A stretch of DNA of 64,000 nt from Dokdonia sp. 4H-3-7-5. Its GTDB lineage: Bacteria > Bacteroidota > Bacteroidia > Flavobacteriales > Flavobacteriaceae. The notes below the pieces were generated by a model. The model searched no databases, was not told where the DNA came from, and saw nothing but the letters and a program-made list of their open reading frames with translations. Shown here piece after piece: positions 9,249-18,304 of the stretch. Every line of letters begins with the position of its first letter. Within the stretch, counting starts at the first letter, position 1. A program made the translations under genes and the position numbers. Where the stretch lies: NCBI RefSeq assembly GCF_000212355.1, contig NC_015496.1:310001-374000 (forward strand). The letters are read 5' to 3'.

Positions 9249-9557
9249 AGTAATTGTTATTTCCTTTCAAATAAACACTATATCGTGTAAAAATGAAGTT
9301 AATTCGTAATTAGTTATTAACGCTAACGTTTTCGTAAGCTCAGAAAAGGTATTCATATCACCTTTAGAGCGTTTGGAACGCACAATCATGGCTTTTTTGC
9401 TAGATGTTAATCCCGCTTTCCATTACAATTCCTCATCGCGACTTTGTCTGCTCTTGTGGGATTTTCATTGCAATCGGGGTTATAGAGTCCCGCAAGTGTG
9501 CATTTATATAAGCCTAATTATTCTATCAGTTTCCCGAATTGAAATGTAGTATGCCAA
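9249..9557. other. 309-bp non-coding gap between GH31 and glgB
   Basis: No gene is seen here. The GH31-proximal third is AT-rich and may hold its promoter. At 9411-9495 there is a GC-richer block with roughly mirrored ends (CCCGCTTTCCATTACAATT, then TTTTCATTGCAATCGGGGT). It does not look like a terminator and may be a decayed copy of a flavobacterial intergenic element. Confidence 0.5.
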
Positions 9558-11471
9558 CTACTTTTTCAGCTCAAAAATCACTCCCGCCAAGGGCCCTATT
9601 TTTACCTCTGCCGAATGGTCTTTCCCATTCCAATAGGTTTCGGTAACATCGAGTTTTTTGTTATGATAATCACCTGTTCCAGCATACTTACTTGCGTCGC
9701 TGTTATGTATTTCGCGTAAGCTTCCTTTAAAAGGTAACCCTATGCGATATTGAGGCTGCGGTGTAGGTGTCATATTAAACACACACACAACTACGCTATT
9801 CTCATCATTGCCCTTTCTAATGTAACTTAGTATGGCATTTGTATTATCATCGTGTGCAATCCATTCGAAACCTTCTGGTTCAAACTGCTTCTCGTACAAA
9901 GCAGGTGTCAATGTATACAGGCCATTAATATCCTTGAAAGCACTTAGTGCTGCTTTGTGAATATCATATTCAAGCACGTACCAATCTAGCTGCTCTTGAA
10001 AATTCCACTCTGTACCTTGACCAAATTCGCTTCCCATAAACAGTAACTTACTACCAGGATGCGTATACATATACGTATACAAAAGCCTGAGATTTGCAAA
10101 GCGTTGCCACTCATCTCCAGGCATTCTACCTATAATAGATTTTTTACCATAGACCACCTCATCATGAGATAATGGTAGCATAAAGTTCTCTGTAAAACCA
10201 TAGGTCATTGAGAAGCTAATCTCATTGTGGTGATGATTTCTATAGATAGTGTCCCTCTTGAAATAAGCAAGTGTATCATGCATCCATCCCATCATCCACT
10301 TTTGACCAAAACCTAGACCTCCTGAAAATACTGGCCTACTCACTGCTGGAAAATTAGTAGACTCCTCTGCAATGGTTTGAACGTCTGGAAAACTAGCATA
10401 CACCTCTGCATTAAGTTCTTTTAGAAACGATATTACGGCGAGGTTTTCTCTTCCTCCTTGATCATTAGGCTCCCACTCGCCTTCTTCTCTACTATAATCG
10501 AGATATAGCATAGAAGCAACCGCATCTACTCTCAAGCCATCTACATGATATTGCTCTAACCAGAAGAGCGCATTACTAATCAAGAAGCTTCTCACTTCAT
10601 TACGTTCGTAATTGAAAATAAGTGACTTCCAGTCGGGATGCCATCCTTTCTTTCTATCTGGGTGCTCGTAACAGGCTGTTCCATCAAAGTTACCAAGACC
10701 ATGCGCATCTTCTGGAAAATGAGAAGGTACCCAGTCTAAAATTACCCCAATATCATTTTGGTGCAACGCATCTATCAAAGTCATTAACTCTTCAGGATAT
10801 CCAAATCGAGAGGTAGGCGCAAAATATCCTGTAATTTGATATCCCCAGCTGGGATCATAAGGATGCTCCATCACTGGCATAAACTCCACATGTGTAAAGT
10901 TTAATTCTTTCACATAAGCCACGAGTTCGCTGGCTAGTTCTGTATAGCTAAGGCTACGATTTCCTTCATCTTGCTTTCTTCTCCAGCTTGCAAGGTGCAT
11001 TTCATACACAGAGTACGGCGCATTAAGACTGTTGTGCTTATGGCGTTTTTTCATCCATGCAGCATCCTTCCAGTTATGATTTGTTTTATAAACTACAGAA
11101 GCGGTTTGAGGTGGGTGCTCTGCTCGTCTCGCGTAAGGGTCTGCCTTTTCTGTGACAACGTCGTTGTGATTGGAATGAATTTTGTATTTGTATACTTCAC
11201 CATGAGCGATCTCAGGAATAAAACCTTCCCAAATCCCGCTTCCATCCCATCGCACGTTAAGAATATGCTCTTCCTCATTCCAGTAATTAAAATCACCTAC
11301 AACAGATACTCGCTTTGCACTAGGTGCCCATACGGAGAAATAAGTTCCATCTACACCATCTACAGTTATGGGGTGACTACCCATTTTATCATGAAGACGA
11401 TAGTGTTTCCCTCCCTTAAAAAGGTCAATGTCAAATGCTGTAAATAAGCTATGTGCTATTACTTCTGCCAT
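9558..11471 (-). CDS. glgB: 1,4-alpha-glucan branching enzyme (GH13)
   Basis: This 637-aa protein has an N-terminal CBM48-like domain (TYFSVWAPSAKRVSVVGDFNYW) and a GH13 barrel with the four conserved regions: DWVPSHF, GLRVDAVASMLY (nucleophile Asp), IAEESTNFP (acid Glu) and LSHDEVVYGK. The motif WLEQYHVDGLRVDA is diagnostic for glycogen branching enzyme. It introduces alpha-1,6 branches into glycogen in the cytoplasm. It is the last gene of glgA-glgC-glgB; its start codon shares one base with the glgC stop (TAATG), which suggests translational coupling. Confidence 0.97.
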   Translation of the reverse strand: MAEVIAHSLFTAFDIDLFKGGKHYRLHDKMGSHPITVDGVDGTYFSVWAPSAKRVSVVGDFNYWNEEEHILNVRWDGSGIWEGFIPEIAHGEVYKYKIHSNHNDVVTEKADPYARRAEHPPQTASVVYKTNHNWKDAAWMKKRHKHNSLNAPYSVYEMHLASWRRKQDEGNRSLSYTELASELVAYVKELNFTHVEFMPVMEHPYDPSWGYQITGYFAPTSRFGYPEELMTLIDALHQNDIGVILDWVPSHFPEDAHGLGNFDGTACYEHPDRKKGWHPDWKSLIFNYERNEVRSFLISNALFWLEQYHVDGLRVDAVASMLYLDYSREEGEWEPNDQGGRENLAVISFLKELNAEVYASFPDVQTIAEESTNFPAVSRPVFSGGLGFGQKWMMGWMHDTLAYFKRDTIYRNHHHNEISFSMTYGFTENFMLPLSHDEVVYGKKSIIGRMPGDEWQRFANLRLLYTYMYTHPGSKLLFMGSEFGQGTEWNFQEQLDWYVLEYDIHKAALSAFKDINGLYTLTPALYEKQFEPEGFEWIAHDDNTNAILSYIRKGNDENSVVVCVFNMTPTPQPQYRIGLPFKGSLREIHNSDASKYAGTGDYHNKKLDVTETYWNGKDHSAEVKIGPLAGVIFELKK

Positions 11472-12739
11472 TAAATAGTTGTTCCTGACACTATAGTAGC
11501 TCCATTCTTTACAACCACGATGCCATCTCGCACTACATAAGTATCTGTTTCTACATCGTCTAGATGTTTTCCTCCAGTAATGCGAACATCGTCTCCTATT
11601 TTTGCATTTTTATCAATAATACAGTTGGTTATAAAACAGCGATCTCCTATACCTACGTGTGGGATTCCTTTGTCACGAGCCGCATTAATCTCTTCAAGAT
11701 CTAAGAAGCGATTGCTACCCATGACATAGCAGTTTTCAATAACCGTTCCTTTACCTATACGTGATCGTATTCCTATCACAGAATTTGCAATACGACTACC
11801 GTGTATGATACTACCTTCTGCTACTATAGATTTTTCAAGTGTTGTTCCTGAAATCTTTGTAGGTGGCAATACACGTGGTCTTGTGAGTATAGTCTGTCCT
11901 TTATTAAACAAATTGAATTTAGGCATATCTGACGTCAAGTCTATGTTTGCCTCAAAAAAGGAATCGATATTCCCTATATCTGTCCAATACCCTTCATAGG
12001 CATAACTAAGTACTTTGTGATTTTCTATAGATTGCGGAATAATCTCTTTTCCAAAATCCATAGTATCCGTCCCCTCTAGCAGATTAATCAATAAGTCTTT
12101 ATTAAAAATATAAATCCCCATAGATGCGAGATAATGTTTACCCTCGCTCTTCATTGCTGGTGAAACCTCAGATTCCCATTCTGGAAGAAGTTCGGCAGCT
12201 GGTTTTTCTATAAAAGAGTCTATCATATTATCCTCTTTTGTTTTAAGTATACCAAAAGATGTAGCATCTTTTGCATTTACAGGCAGTGATGCAATACTTA
12301 TCTCTGCTCCCGAAGCTTTGTGAGCATCTAGCATTTCATTAAAATCCATCTGATACAATTGATCTCCAGAGAGTATCATAATATAATCAGACTCATAACC
12401 TTTAAAGTGGTGTAAGCACTGTCTTACAGCATCTGCAGTGCCTTGAAACCAGCCTTTATTTTCTGGGGTTTGCTCTGCAGCAAGAATATCTACAAAAGCA
12501 TCAGAAAAATATGAAAATTGGTAGGTATGCTTAATATGCTTATTAAGTGAAGCCGAGTTAAACTGAGTTAACACGAACATCCTTTTGATATTTGAATTCA
12601 AACAATTTGAAATAGGAATATCTACTAGACGATATTTACCTGCAATAGGAACAGCGGGTTTTGATCTCTGTGCTGTGAGTGGGTATAATCTTGAGCCTTG
12701 ACCTCCTCCTAATATAATCGCTAGTACTTCCTTATTCAT
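11471..12739 (-). CDS. glgC: Glucose-1-phosphate adenylyltransferase
   Basis: This 422-aa protein opens with the nucleotidyltransferase motif GGGQGSRLYPLT, followed by RSKPAVPIAGKYRLVDIPISNCLNS, the sugar-nucleotide binding region of ADP-glucose pyrophosphorylase. The C-terminal third has the hexapeptide-type beta-helix (IGDRCFITNCIIDKNAKIGD). It makes ADP-glucose from glucose 1-phosphate and ATP, the committed and usually allosterically controlled step of glycogen synthesis. It lies between glgA, 28 bases upstream, and glgB, with which it overlaps by one base. Confidence 0.97.
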   Translation of the reverse strand: MNKEVLAIILGGGQGSRLYPLTAQRSKPAVPIAGKYRLVDIPISNCLNSNIKRMFVLTQFNSASLNKHIKHTYQFSYFSDAFVDILAAEQTPENKGWFQGTADAVRQCLHHFKGYESDYIMILSGDQLYQMDFNEMLDAHKASGAEISIASLPVNAKDATSFGILKTKEDNMIDSFIEKPAAELLPEWESEVSPAMKSEGKHYLASMGIYIFNKDLLINLLEGTDTMDFGKEIIPQSIENHKVLSYAYEGYWTDIGNIDSFFEANIDLTSDMPKFNLFNKGQTILTRPRVLPPTKISGTTLEKSIVAEGSIIHGSRIANSVIGIRSRIGKGTVIENCYVMGSNRFLDLEEINAARDKGIPHVGIGDRCFITNCIIDKNAKIGDDVRITGGKHLDDVETDTYVVRDGIVVVKNGATIVSGTTI

Positions 12740-12767
12740 TATTTATTGCTTTTAGAGTTTGGAATTT

Positions 12768-14195
12768 TTATTTTTTGATAGTTACTTTTTTTGGTATCAT
12801 TTCTTCATATAATGAGGCGTAAGTTCCAGCTGCATTTTCCCAGCTGTGGTCTATCTCCATCATTTGTTTTTGATTTGCACTAAAGGCTTTCTTATCCTTA
12901 TAAAAAAGAGAAGCACGTTCTATACTGTATACAACATCCCATACAGAAGTTTGATCATGACAAATACCATTACCGCCATCACCTATGTCTACTACTGTAT
13001 CTTTTAAACCTCCCGTACGGCGTACAATTGGCATACAACCGTATCTCAAACTATACAACTGATTTAAACCGCAAGGCTCCACCCTGCTAGGCATTAAAAG
13101 AAAATCTGCTCCAGCATATACTTGGTGTGACATTCTTTCTTCGTAGCCTATATGAGCATTATATCTTCCTTTATAGGTGGTTTTAAGTTCTTCTAGTTGG
13201 CGCTCCACTTCTGGCGAGCCGCTTCCTAATAAAATGATATTGACATCATGCTGTTTCAAAGCAGTATCGATAATCTCTGGTAGTAAATCTGCTCCTTTCT
13301 CCCAAACAAGTCTACCTATAAACCCAAAGAGTGGTTTTGAGGCGTCTAGTCCAAACTCATCACAAATAGCCTTTTTATTAGCCTCACGGCCTTTAGCTCT
13401 TGTCCTTATTGTATAATTTTTAATAAGATAATCGTCGGTGGCAGGATTCCATGTTTCGGCATCAATACCGTTTAGAATTCCAACGCACTTTAATTTCTCT
13501 TCTCTAAGCAGGCCTTCTAATCCATTTGCTTTTTCTTGTAATTCCACCATATATGATGGAGAAACGGTATTCACTCGCCATGCACATTTAATAGCAGCAG
13601 CAAGTGGGTTTATTTCTCCATACCAATCTAGTAGTCCTAGATCGCTTTCGCGAAAGCGTGGTAACATCCCTACCATATCATGAGAAAAATTACCTTGATA
13701 CTGTGCATTGTGAATAGAAAGCAACGTAGGCACTTTCATAAGGCTATCGAATTCTGGGCAATGCTGCATCATAAAGGGTATAAATCCAGTATGATGGTCA
13801 TGGCAATGTATAATATCTAATTTTCTCTTTAAACTGAGCACCCATTGCATCACTACTCGCTGAAAAGCGACAAAGCGTAAAGGATCATCATCATATCCAT
13901 ACACGTTTTTCCTATCTGTGAGCTCTGTAATTCTTACTACAAACAATGGAAAACCCAGCTCACTATCTACATCTATAACTTCGCTAAAATAAGTTTTACC
14001 CTCTATTACTAGGTTATAAAAAAACACGATAGAACCAGTTGCACGCTCCACCCAGCTAGTCTTATAATATGGCATAATAACTGCCGCTGTATGACCTATG
14101 CGATTTTGATATTTAGGAAGAGCACCTACCACATCTGCTAGCCCGCCCACTTTTGCGACAGGATAACACTCGGCACTTACATGAAGAATATTCAT
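12768..14195 (-). CDS. glgA: Glycogen synthase (GT5)
   Basis: This 475-aa protein begins MNILHVSAECYPVAKVGGLADVVGALP, the ADP-glucose-binding KVGGL motif of bacterial GT5 glycogen synthases. It ends with the second Rossmann domain (FIGRLVWEKGADLL, PSRVEPCGLNQLYSLRYG, TGGLKDTV). It extends alpha-1,4-glucan from ADP-glucose. It is the first gene of the glgA-glgC-glgB operon; a 298-bp AT-rich gap separates it from the divergent msrB gene and should hold its promoter. The segment RFRES near residue 185 is encoded by a copy of the dispersed palindrome. Confidence 0.97.
   Translation of the reverse strand: MNILHVSAECYPVAKVGGLADVVGALPKYQNRIGHTAAVIMPYYKTSWVERATGSIVFFYNLVIEGKTYFSEVIDVDSELGFPLFVVRITELTDRKNVYGYDDDPLRFVAFQRVVMQWVLSLKRKLDIIHCHDHHTGFIPFMMQHCPEFDSLMKVPTLLSIHNAQYQGNFSHDMVGMLPRFRESDLGLLDWYGEINPLAAAIKCAWRVNTVSPSYMVELQEKANGLEGLLREEKLKCVGILNGIDAETWNPATDDYLIKNYTIRTRAKGREANKKAICDEFGLDASKPLFGFIGRLVWEKGADLLPEIIDTALKQHDVNIILLGSGSPEVERQLEELKTTYKGRYNAHIGYEERMSHQVYAGADFLLMPSRVEPCGLNQLYSLRYGCMPIVRRTGGLKDTVVDIGDGGNGICHDQTSVWDVVYSIERASLFYKDKKAFSANQKQMMEIDHSWENAAGTYASLYEEMIPKKVTIKK
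13643..13658. repeat. Dispersed palindrome, copy 3 (in glgA)
   Basis: Perfect 16-mer inside glgA, read in the RFRES frame rather than the more common AFAKA frame. Confidence 0.95.
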
Positions 14196-14493
14196 AGTTT
14201 CAGGTAATTAGATAATATCTTAAATGTAACGGTTATTAAGATTACGACTCTTTATGAGCTATTAAATATAGGTTAAATCATAAATAACTAAGCATGATTT
14301 ATTCACATTTATAAGATAAAAAATCAAGTGATATCATAATTTTTTAATAATACCATAACAATACATGATGAACAGAAGTCTATTTTATCCCAATAAATGC
14401 AAACTTATAATTGCGTATGATATGTCATTTTCACAATGCTTTAACGACCAAGTCTACAGTAATGAATTAACTTTACTAAAAAAGGAAATAGTT

Positions 14494-14973
14494 ATGAGAA
14501 GAATAATAGGAGTAGTTGCTTTATTGAGCATTTTTGCTAGTTGCAAAGGGTCTGCTCAAGAGAGCAAAAAAGAAAGTTTTGAGATTACAAAAACAGATGC
14601 CGAGTGGAAAGCTCAACTCACAGAAGAGCAATATTATGTGCTGCGTTTAGAAGGTACAGAGCGACCTAATTCTAGCCCGCTCAATAATGTAAAAGAAGCA
14701 GGAACTTTTCACTGTGCTGCTTGTGATACGCCGCTTTTTAAAACAAAAGATAAATTTGACAGTGGTACTGGATGGCCTAGTTTTGATAAAGGTATAGAAG
14801 GCAATATAGCCTATAGTACTGATCGTAAACTTGGTTATACTAGAACCGAAGAGCACTGTGCTACTTGTGGTGGACATCTAGGACACGTTTTTAACGACGG
14901 CCCTAAAAAAACTACTGGAAAGAGACATTGTATTAACGGAGACGCACTTGTATTTGTGCCAGATTCAAAATAA
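14494..14973 (+). CDS. msrB: Peptide methionine-R-sulfoxide reductase MsrB, lipoprotein form
   Basis: Starting at 14494 gives 159 aa with a lipoprotein signal (MRRIIGVVALLSIFASC). The frame could open at 14365, but that extension has no signal character. The MsrB domain shows both zinc CxxC pairs (CAACD and CATCGG), the GWPSFD motif and GHVFNDGP. The catalytic cysteine is in KRHCINGDAL. It reduces methionine-R-sulfoxide in proteins, here in the envelope because of the lipid anchor. It lies one base upstream of a second, cytoplasmic-type msrB, so the pair probably covers two compartments from one transcript. Confidence 0.92.
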   Translation: MRRIIGVVALLSIFASCKGSAQESKKESFEITKTDAEWKAQLTEEQYYVLRLEGTERPNSSPLNNVKEAGTFHCAACDTPLFKTKDKFDSGTGWPSFDKGIEGNIAYSTDRKLGYTRTEEHCATCGGHLGHVFNDGPKKTTGKRHCINGDALVFVPDSK

Positions 14974-14974
14974 T

Positions 14975-15364
14975 ATGAGCTACCCAATAGAAAAAACGGA
15001 GGCTGAGTGGCTCGAAGAGCTAGGCCCAGATCGTTATCGCATACTTAGAGAAAAAGGAACAGAACGTCCATTTACTGGAACCTATAATCTACACAATGAA
15101 GAAGGCGCTTACCATTGCGGCGCTTGTGATCAAAAGCTTTTTGAAAGCGCGTCAAAATTTGACAGTGGTTGTGGATGGCCTAGTTTTGACGAGTCCATAC
15201 CGGGAACTGTGGAATATGTACGTGACAAAACGCTAGGGATGATAAGAACAGAAATTCTTTGTTCTAATTGTGGTTCCCACTTGGGACACGTCTTTGATGA
15301 CGGCCCTACTGCAAGCGGACAACGATACTGTGTAAACTCGCTCAGTATAGACTTTGAAAAATAA
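14975..15364 (+). CDS. msrB: Peptide methionine-R-sulfoxide reductase MsrB, cytoplasmic form
   Basis: This 129-aa MsrB begins MSYPIEKTEAEW at 14975, immediately after the stop of the lipoprotein MsrB. It has CGACD and CSNCGS for zinc, GWPSFD, GHVFDDGP and the catalytic cysteine in GQRYCVNSL. It has no signal peptide, so it should repair cytoplasmic proteins. The two adjacent genes are clear paralogues, both complete, and are not a split gene. A palindrome copy and a terminator follow. Confidence 0.93.
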   Translation: MSYPIEKTEAEWLEELGPDRYRILREKGTERPFTGTYNLHNEEGAYHCGACDQKLFESASKFDSGCGWPSFDESIPGTVEYVRDKTLGMIRTEILCSNCGSHLGHVFDDGPTASGQRYCVNSLSIDFEK

Positions 15365-15370
15365 GAATCA

Positions 15371-15386
15371 CGCTTTCGCGAAAGCG
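15371..15386. repeat. Dispersed palindrome, copy 4 (3' of msrB)
   Basis: Perfect 16-mer, 6 bases past the msrB stop codon and directly before the terminator hairpin. Confidence 0.95.
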
Positions 15387-15399
15387 TAAAAACACCAAT

Positions 15400-15428
15400 A
15401 AAAACCGAAGCAAACACTTCGGTTTTTG
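15400..15428 (+). terminator. Intrinsic terminator after the msrB pair
   Basis: The hairpin AAAACCGAAG / CTTCGGTTTTT has a CAAACA loop and a T-rich tail. It closes the msrB transcript. Confidence 0.85.
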
Positions 15429-15454
15429 TGTTTTATATATGACGGGATAATCCG

Positions 15455-15462
15455 TATTTTTG
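15455..15462 (+). promoter_or_regulatory. Possible -7 element of the lpdA promoter
   Basis: TATTTTTG fits the Bacteroidetes TAnnTTTG element, 33 bases before the lpdA start. The nearest upstream TTG is spaced further than usual, so this is tentative. Confidence 0.3.
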
Positions 15463-15495
15463 AACTACAATAATTAGACTTAAAAAAATCTAGAT

Positions 15496-16872
15496 ATGAG
15501 CAAATATGATGTAATCGTTTTAGGAAGTGGTCCAGGCGGATATGTAACAGCAATACGCGCAAGCCAGTTAGGCTTAAAAACTGCGGTTATTGAAAAAGAA
15601 AGCCTAGGAGGTGTGTGTTTGAACTGGGGTTGTATCCCTACAAAAGCCCTTCTTAAAAGTGCTCAAGTATTTGAATACTTAAATCACGCAGAAGACTATG
15701 GTCTTAAAGCAACAGGAGTAGAAAAAGACTTTACTGCAGTTGTAAAGCGTAGCCGTGGTGTTGCTGAAGGAATGAGCAAAGGTGTTCAATTCTTAATGAA
15801 GAAAAATAAAATAGACGTCATAAATGGCTACGGAAAAATCAAGCCTGGTAAAAAGGTTGACGTAGACGGTAAAGAATATAGCGCAAACCATATTATTATT
15901 GCAACGGGAGCTCGCTCACGTGAGCTACCTAATCTTAAGCAAGACGGTGAGACAGTAATAGGATACCGTAAAGCGATGACACTTGAGAAGCAACCTAAAT
16001 CTATGATTGTAGTAGGGTCTGGAGCAATAGGTGTTGAGTTTGCTAGTTTTTATAACACAATGGGTACAGATGTAACTATTGTAGAGTACTTACCAAACGT
16101 TGTTCCTGTAGAGGATGAAGATGTATCAAAGCAATTTGAGCGTTCTATGAAGAAGGCTGGAATTAAAGTGATGACAAACTCTTCTGTAGAAAAGGTAGAA
16201 AAAACAAAAACTGGTGTAAAAGCTACGGTAAAGACTAAAAAAGGAGAGGAAATCCTTGAGGCAGATATCGTACTAAGTGCAGTAGGAATCAAAACTAATA
16301 TTGAAAACATAGGCCTTGAGGATGTAGGTATCGTAACAGATAAAGACAAAATTATCGTTAACGATTTTTACCAAACTAACATGCCTGGTTATTATGCAAT
16401 AGGAGATGTAACTCCTGGTCCTGCTCTTGCTCACGTAGCATCTGCAGAAGGAATTACTTGTGTAGAGAAAATTGCGGGTATGAACGTAGAAAAAATAGAC
16501 TACGGCAACATTCCTGGATGTACCTATGCAACTCCAGAGATCGCATCTGTAGGAATGACAGAAAAGCAAGCAAAAGAGGCTGGATATGAATTAAAAGTGG
16601 GTAAATTCCCTTTTTCTGCATCTGGTAAAGCAAGTGCTTCTGGAGCAAAAGATGGTTTTGTAAAAGTAATCTTTGATGCAAAATATGGAGAGTGGCTAGG
16701 ATGTCACATGATAGGTGCAGGAGTTACAGATATGATCGCAGAAGCTGTATTAGGACGTAAACTTGAAACTACAGGTCACGAAGTATTAAAAACCATTCAC
16801 CCACACCCTACAATGAGTGAGGCTGTAATGGAAGCAGTGGCAGATGCTTATGGAGAAGTAATTCACTTATAA
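15496..16872 (+). CDS. lpdA: Dihydrolipoyl dehydrogenase (E3)
   Basis: This 458-aa flavoprotein starts with the FAD-binding VIVLGSGPGGYVTAIRASQLG. It has the redox disulphide in GGVCLNWGCIPTKAL, a second Rossmann motif (VVGSGAIGVEFASFY) for NAD, and a C-terminal dimer domain ending HPHPTMSEAVMEA, which supplies the catalytic His-Glu pair. It reoxidises dihydrolipoamide for the pyruvate and 2-oxoglutarate dehydrogenase complexes and the glycine cleavage system. The gene is alone between two terminators, so it is probably monocistronic and shared by those complexes. Confidence 0.97.
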   Translation: MSKYDVIVLGSGPGGYVTAIRASQLGLKTAVIEKESLGGVCLNWGCIPTKALLKSAQVFEYLNHAEDYGLKATGVEKDFTAVVKRSRGVAEGMSKGVQFLMKKNKIDVINGYGKIKPGKKVDVDGKEYSANHIIIATGARSRELPNLKQDGETVIGYRKAMTLEKQPKSMIVVGSGAIGVEFASFYNTMGTDVTIVEYLPNVVPVEDEDVSKQFERSMKKAGIKVMTNSSVEKVEKTKTGVKATVKTKKGEEILEADIVLSAVGIKTNIENIGLEDVGIVTDKDKIIVNDFYQTNMPGYYAIGDVTPGPALAHVASAEGITCVEKIAGMNVEKIDYGNIPGCTYATPEIASVGMTEKQAKEAGYELKVGKFPFSASGKASASGAKDGFVKVIFDAKYGEWLGCHMIGAGVTDMIAEAVLGRKLETTGHEVLKTIHPHPTMSEAVMEAVADAYGEVIHL

Positions 16873-16900
16873 GAGCTACACTTTATACATATAAAGTTTT

Positions 16901-16931
16901 TAGAAAATCCTGCCTTTGGCAGGATTTTCTA
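16901..16931 (+). terminator. Intrinsic terminator after lpdA
   Basis: AGAAAATCCTGCC / GGCAGGATTTTCT forms a strong stem with a TTT loop, followed by a T-rich tail. Confidence 0.85.
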
Positions 16932-16982
16932 TTTTATAACCTCTCAAAATAGTTAGCTTTACTATTGGTAATTAACAGCTGT

Positions 16983-18275
16983 ATGATGAAACATCTTAAT
17001 CTCTTTAAATTATTATATCTCTTTGTAATTTCCTTCATATTAGTGTCGTGCGGGCCTGCTTCAAATACGAATCGTTTCGCACCACTTACCACAGTAAACA
17101 CTGCAGAGTCTATAGAGAAACCATATGTTATATTAATATCACTAGATGGTTTTAGACATGATTATGTAAATACTTATAACCCTCCTTATCTAAGTTCATT
17201 TATAGAAGAAGGATCTCAAGCCGCTTCCCTAATACCATCTTTTCCCACTAAAACATTCCCTAATCATTACACGATCGCAACAGGAATGTATCCTGATAAC
17301 CACGGGCTGCTTGCAAACTCATACTATGATTATGATAAGAAAAAAACGTACAGCATAGGTAATCGAGAGACCGTGGTAGATGGGTCTTTTTATAAAGGAA
17401 CTCCATTATGGGTAAACGCAAATAGTACAGGGATGGTAACAGCTAGTTACTTTTTTGTTGGCACAGAAGCAGATATTCAAGGTGTACATCCTACTTACTA
17501 TTATAATTACGATGGAAAAGTAACCAATCAAGAACGCGTAGATCAAGCTATAAAATGGCTAGAAATGACCGAAGAGACAAGACCACATCTCATTACTCTA
17601 TATTTTTCTGATATGGATGATACTGGACATCGTTACGGCCCTAACAATAAAGAGAAAATTAAAGAAGCGCTATTAAAGTTAGATAGCACGCTAGGAGATT
17701 TATTTGATCGCGTTGACAGCACAGGTTTACCTGTAAATATTGTCATTGTATCAGACCATGGTATGGCAGAGCAATCTATTGAAAAACTTATTACCACAGA
17801 TACATTAGTAAATGATGTTCTTTACAACATGATTGACAATGGTGTCATTCTCAATGTACACCCTCATAATAATGAGGAAACTGATAACATTTTCAACCAA
17901 TTAAAGCAATTAGAAAGTAATTTCACAGTTTACAAAACCAAAGACACACCACATTTTGAAAATGTCCCAAAAAATAAGAACTGGGGACCCATACAAGTAA
18001 TCCCTGATGATGGATATTACTTTAGCTCAAATAAGAGTATCGAAAGAAGAAAGGCTGGAAATCAGGAAGTATTTGGTGTACATGGGTATACTCCCGCTTT
18101 AAAAGATATGCACGGCATTCTTTATGCAAAAGGCCCTGCTATTAATGTGGGAAGTAGTTTACCTTCTGTAAAAAACATTCACGTTTACCCTATGATATGT
18201 GAAATTCTAGGGCTTCCTGTGCCGACTAATGTAGATGGTAAATTATCTTACTTAAAAGGTATGCTACAAGAATAA
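16983..18275 (+). CDS. NPP-type nucleotide pyrophosphatase/phosphodiesterase lipoprotein
   Basis: The start at 16983 gives 430 aa with a lipoprotein signal (FILVSC). It belongs to the ectonucleotide pyrophosphatase/phosphodiesterase branch of the alkaline phosphatase superfamily. The metal-binding LISLDGFRHDY is followed by the threonine nucleophile in PSFPTKTFPNHYT. Later metal ligands are in FSDMDDTGHRYG, VSDHGMA and FGVHGYTP. It cleaves phosphodiester or pyrophosphate bonds in nucleotides or phospholipid head groups outside the cytoplasm, probably for phosphate scavenging. The precise substrate cannot be read from the sequence. Confidence 0.92.
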   Translation: MMKHLNLFKLLYLFVISFILVSCGPASNTNRFAPLTTVNTAESIEKPYVILISLDGFRHDYVNTYNPPYLSSFIEEGSQAASLIPSFPTKTFPNHYTIATGMYPDNHGLLANSYYDYDKKKTYSIGNRETVVDGSFYKGTPLWVNANSTGMVTASYFFVGTEADIQGVHPTYYYNYDGKVTNQERVDQAIKWLEMTEETRPHLITLYFSDMDDTGHRYGPNNKEKIKEALLKLDSTLGDLFDRVDSTGLPVNIVIVSDHGMAEQSIEKLITTDTLVNDVLYNMIDNGVILNVHPHNNEETDNIFNQLKQLESNFTVYKTKDTPHFENVPKNKNWGPIQVIPDDGYYFSSNKSIERRKAGNQEVFGVHGYTPALKDMHGILYAKGPAINVGSSLPSVKNIHVYPMICEILGLPVPTNVDGKLSYLKGMLQE

Positions 18276-18304
18276 CCCCTGAATGAAGAGGATTAAAATC
18301 TCTT

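Noticed and set aside
10971-11447. 158-codon plus-strand frame inside glgB
   Set aside because: It is antisense to a complete, well-conserved branching enzyme and has no protein-like features.
14494-15364. The two msrB genes as one gene split by a frameshift
   Set aside because: Each has a full MsrB domain with its own zinc cysteines and catalytic cysteine.
15371-15386. Dispersed palindromes as intrinsic terminators
   Set aside because: They lack a following T-run, several sit inside genes, and where a terminator is needed a separate hairpin is present, as after msrB.
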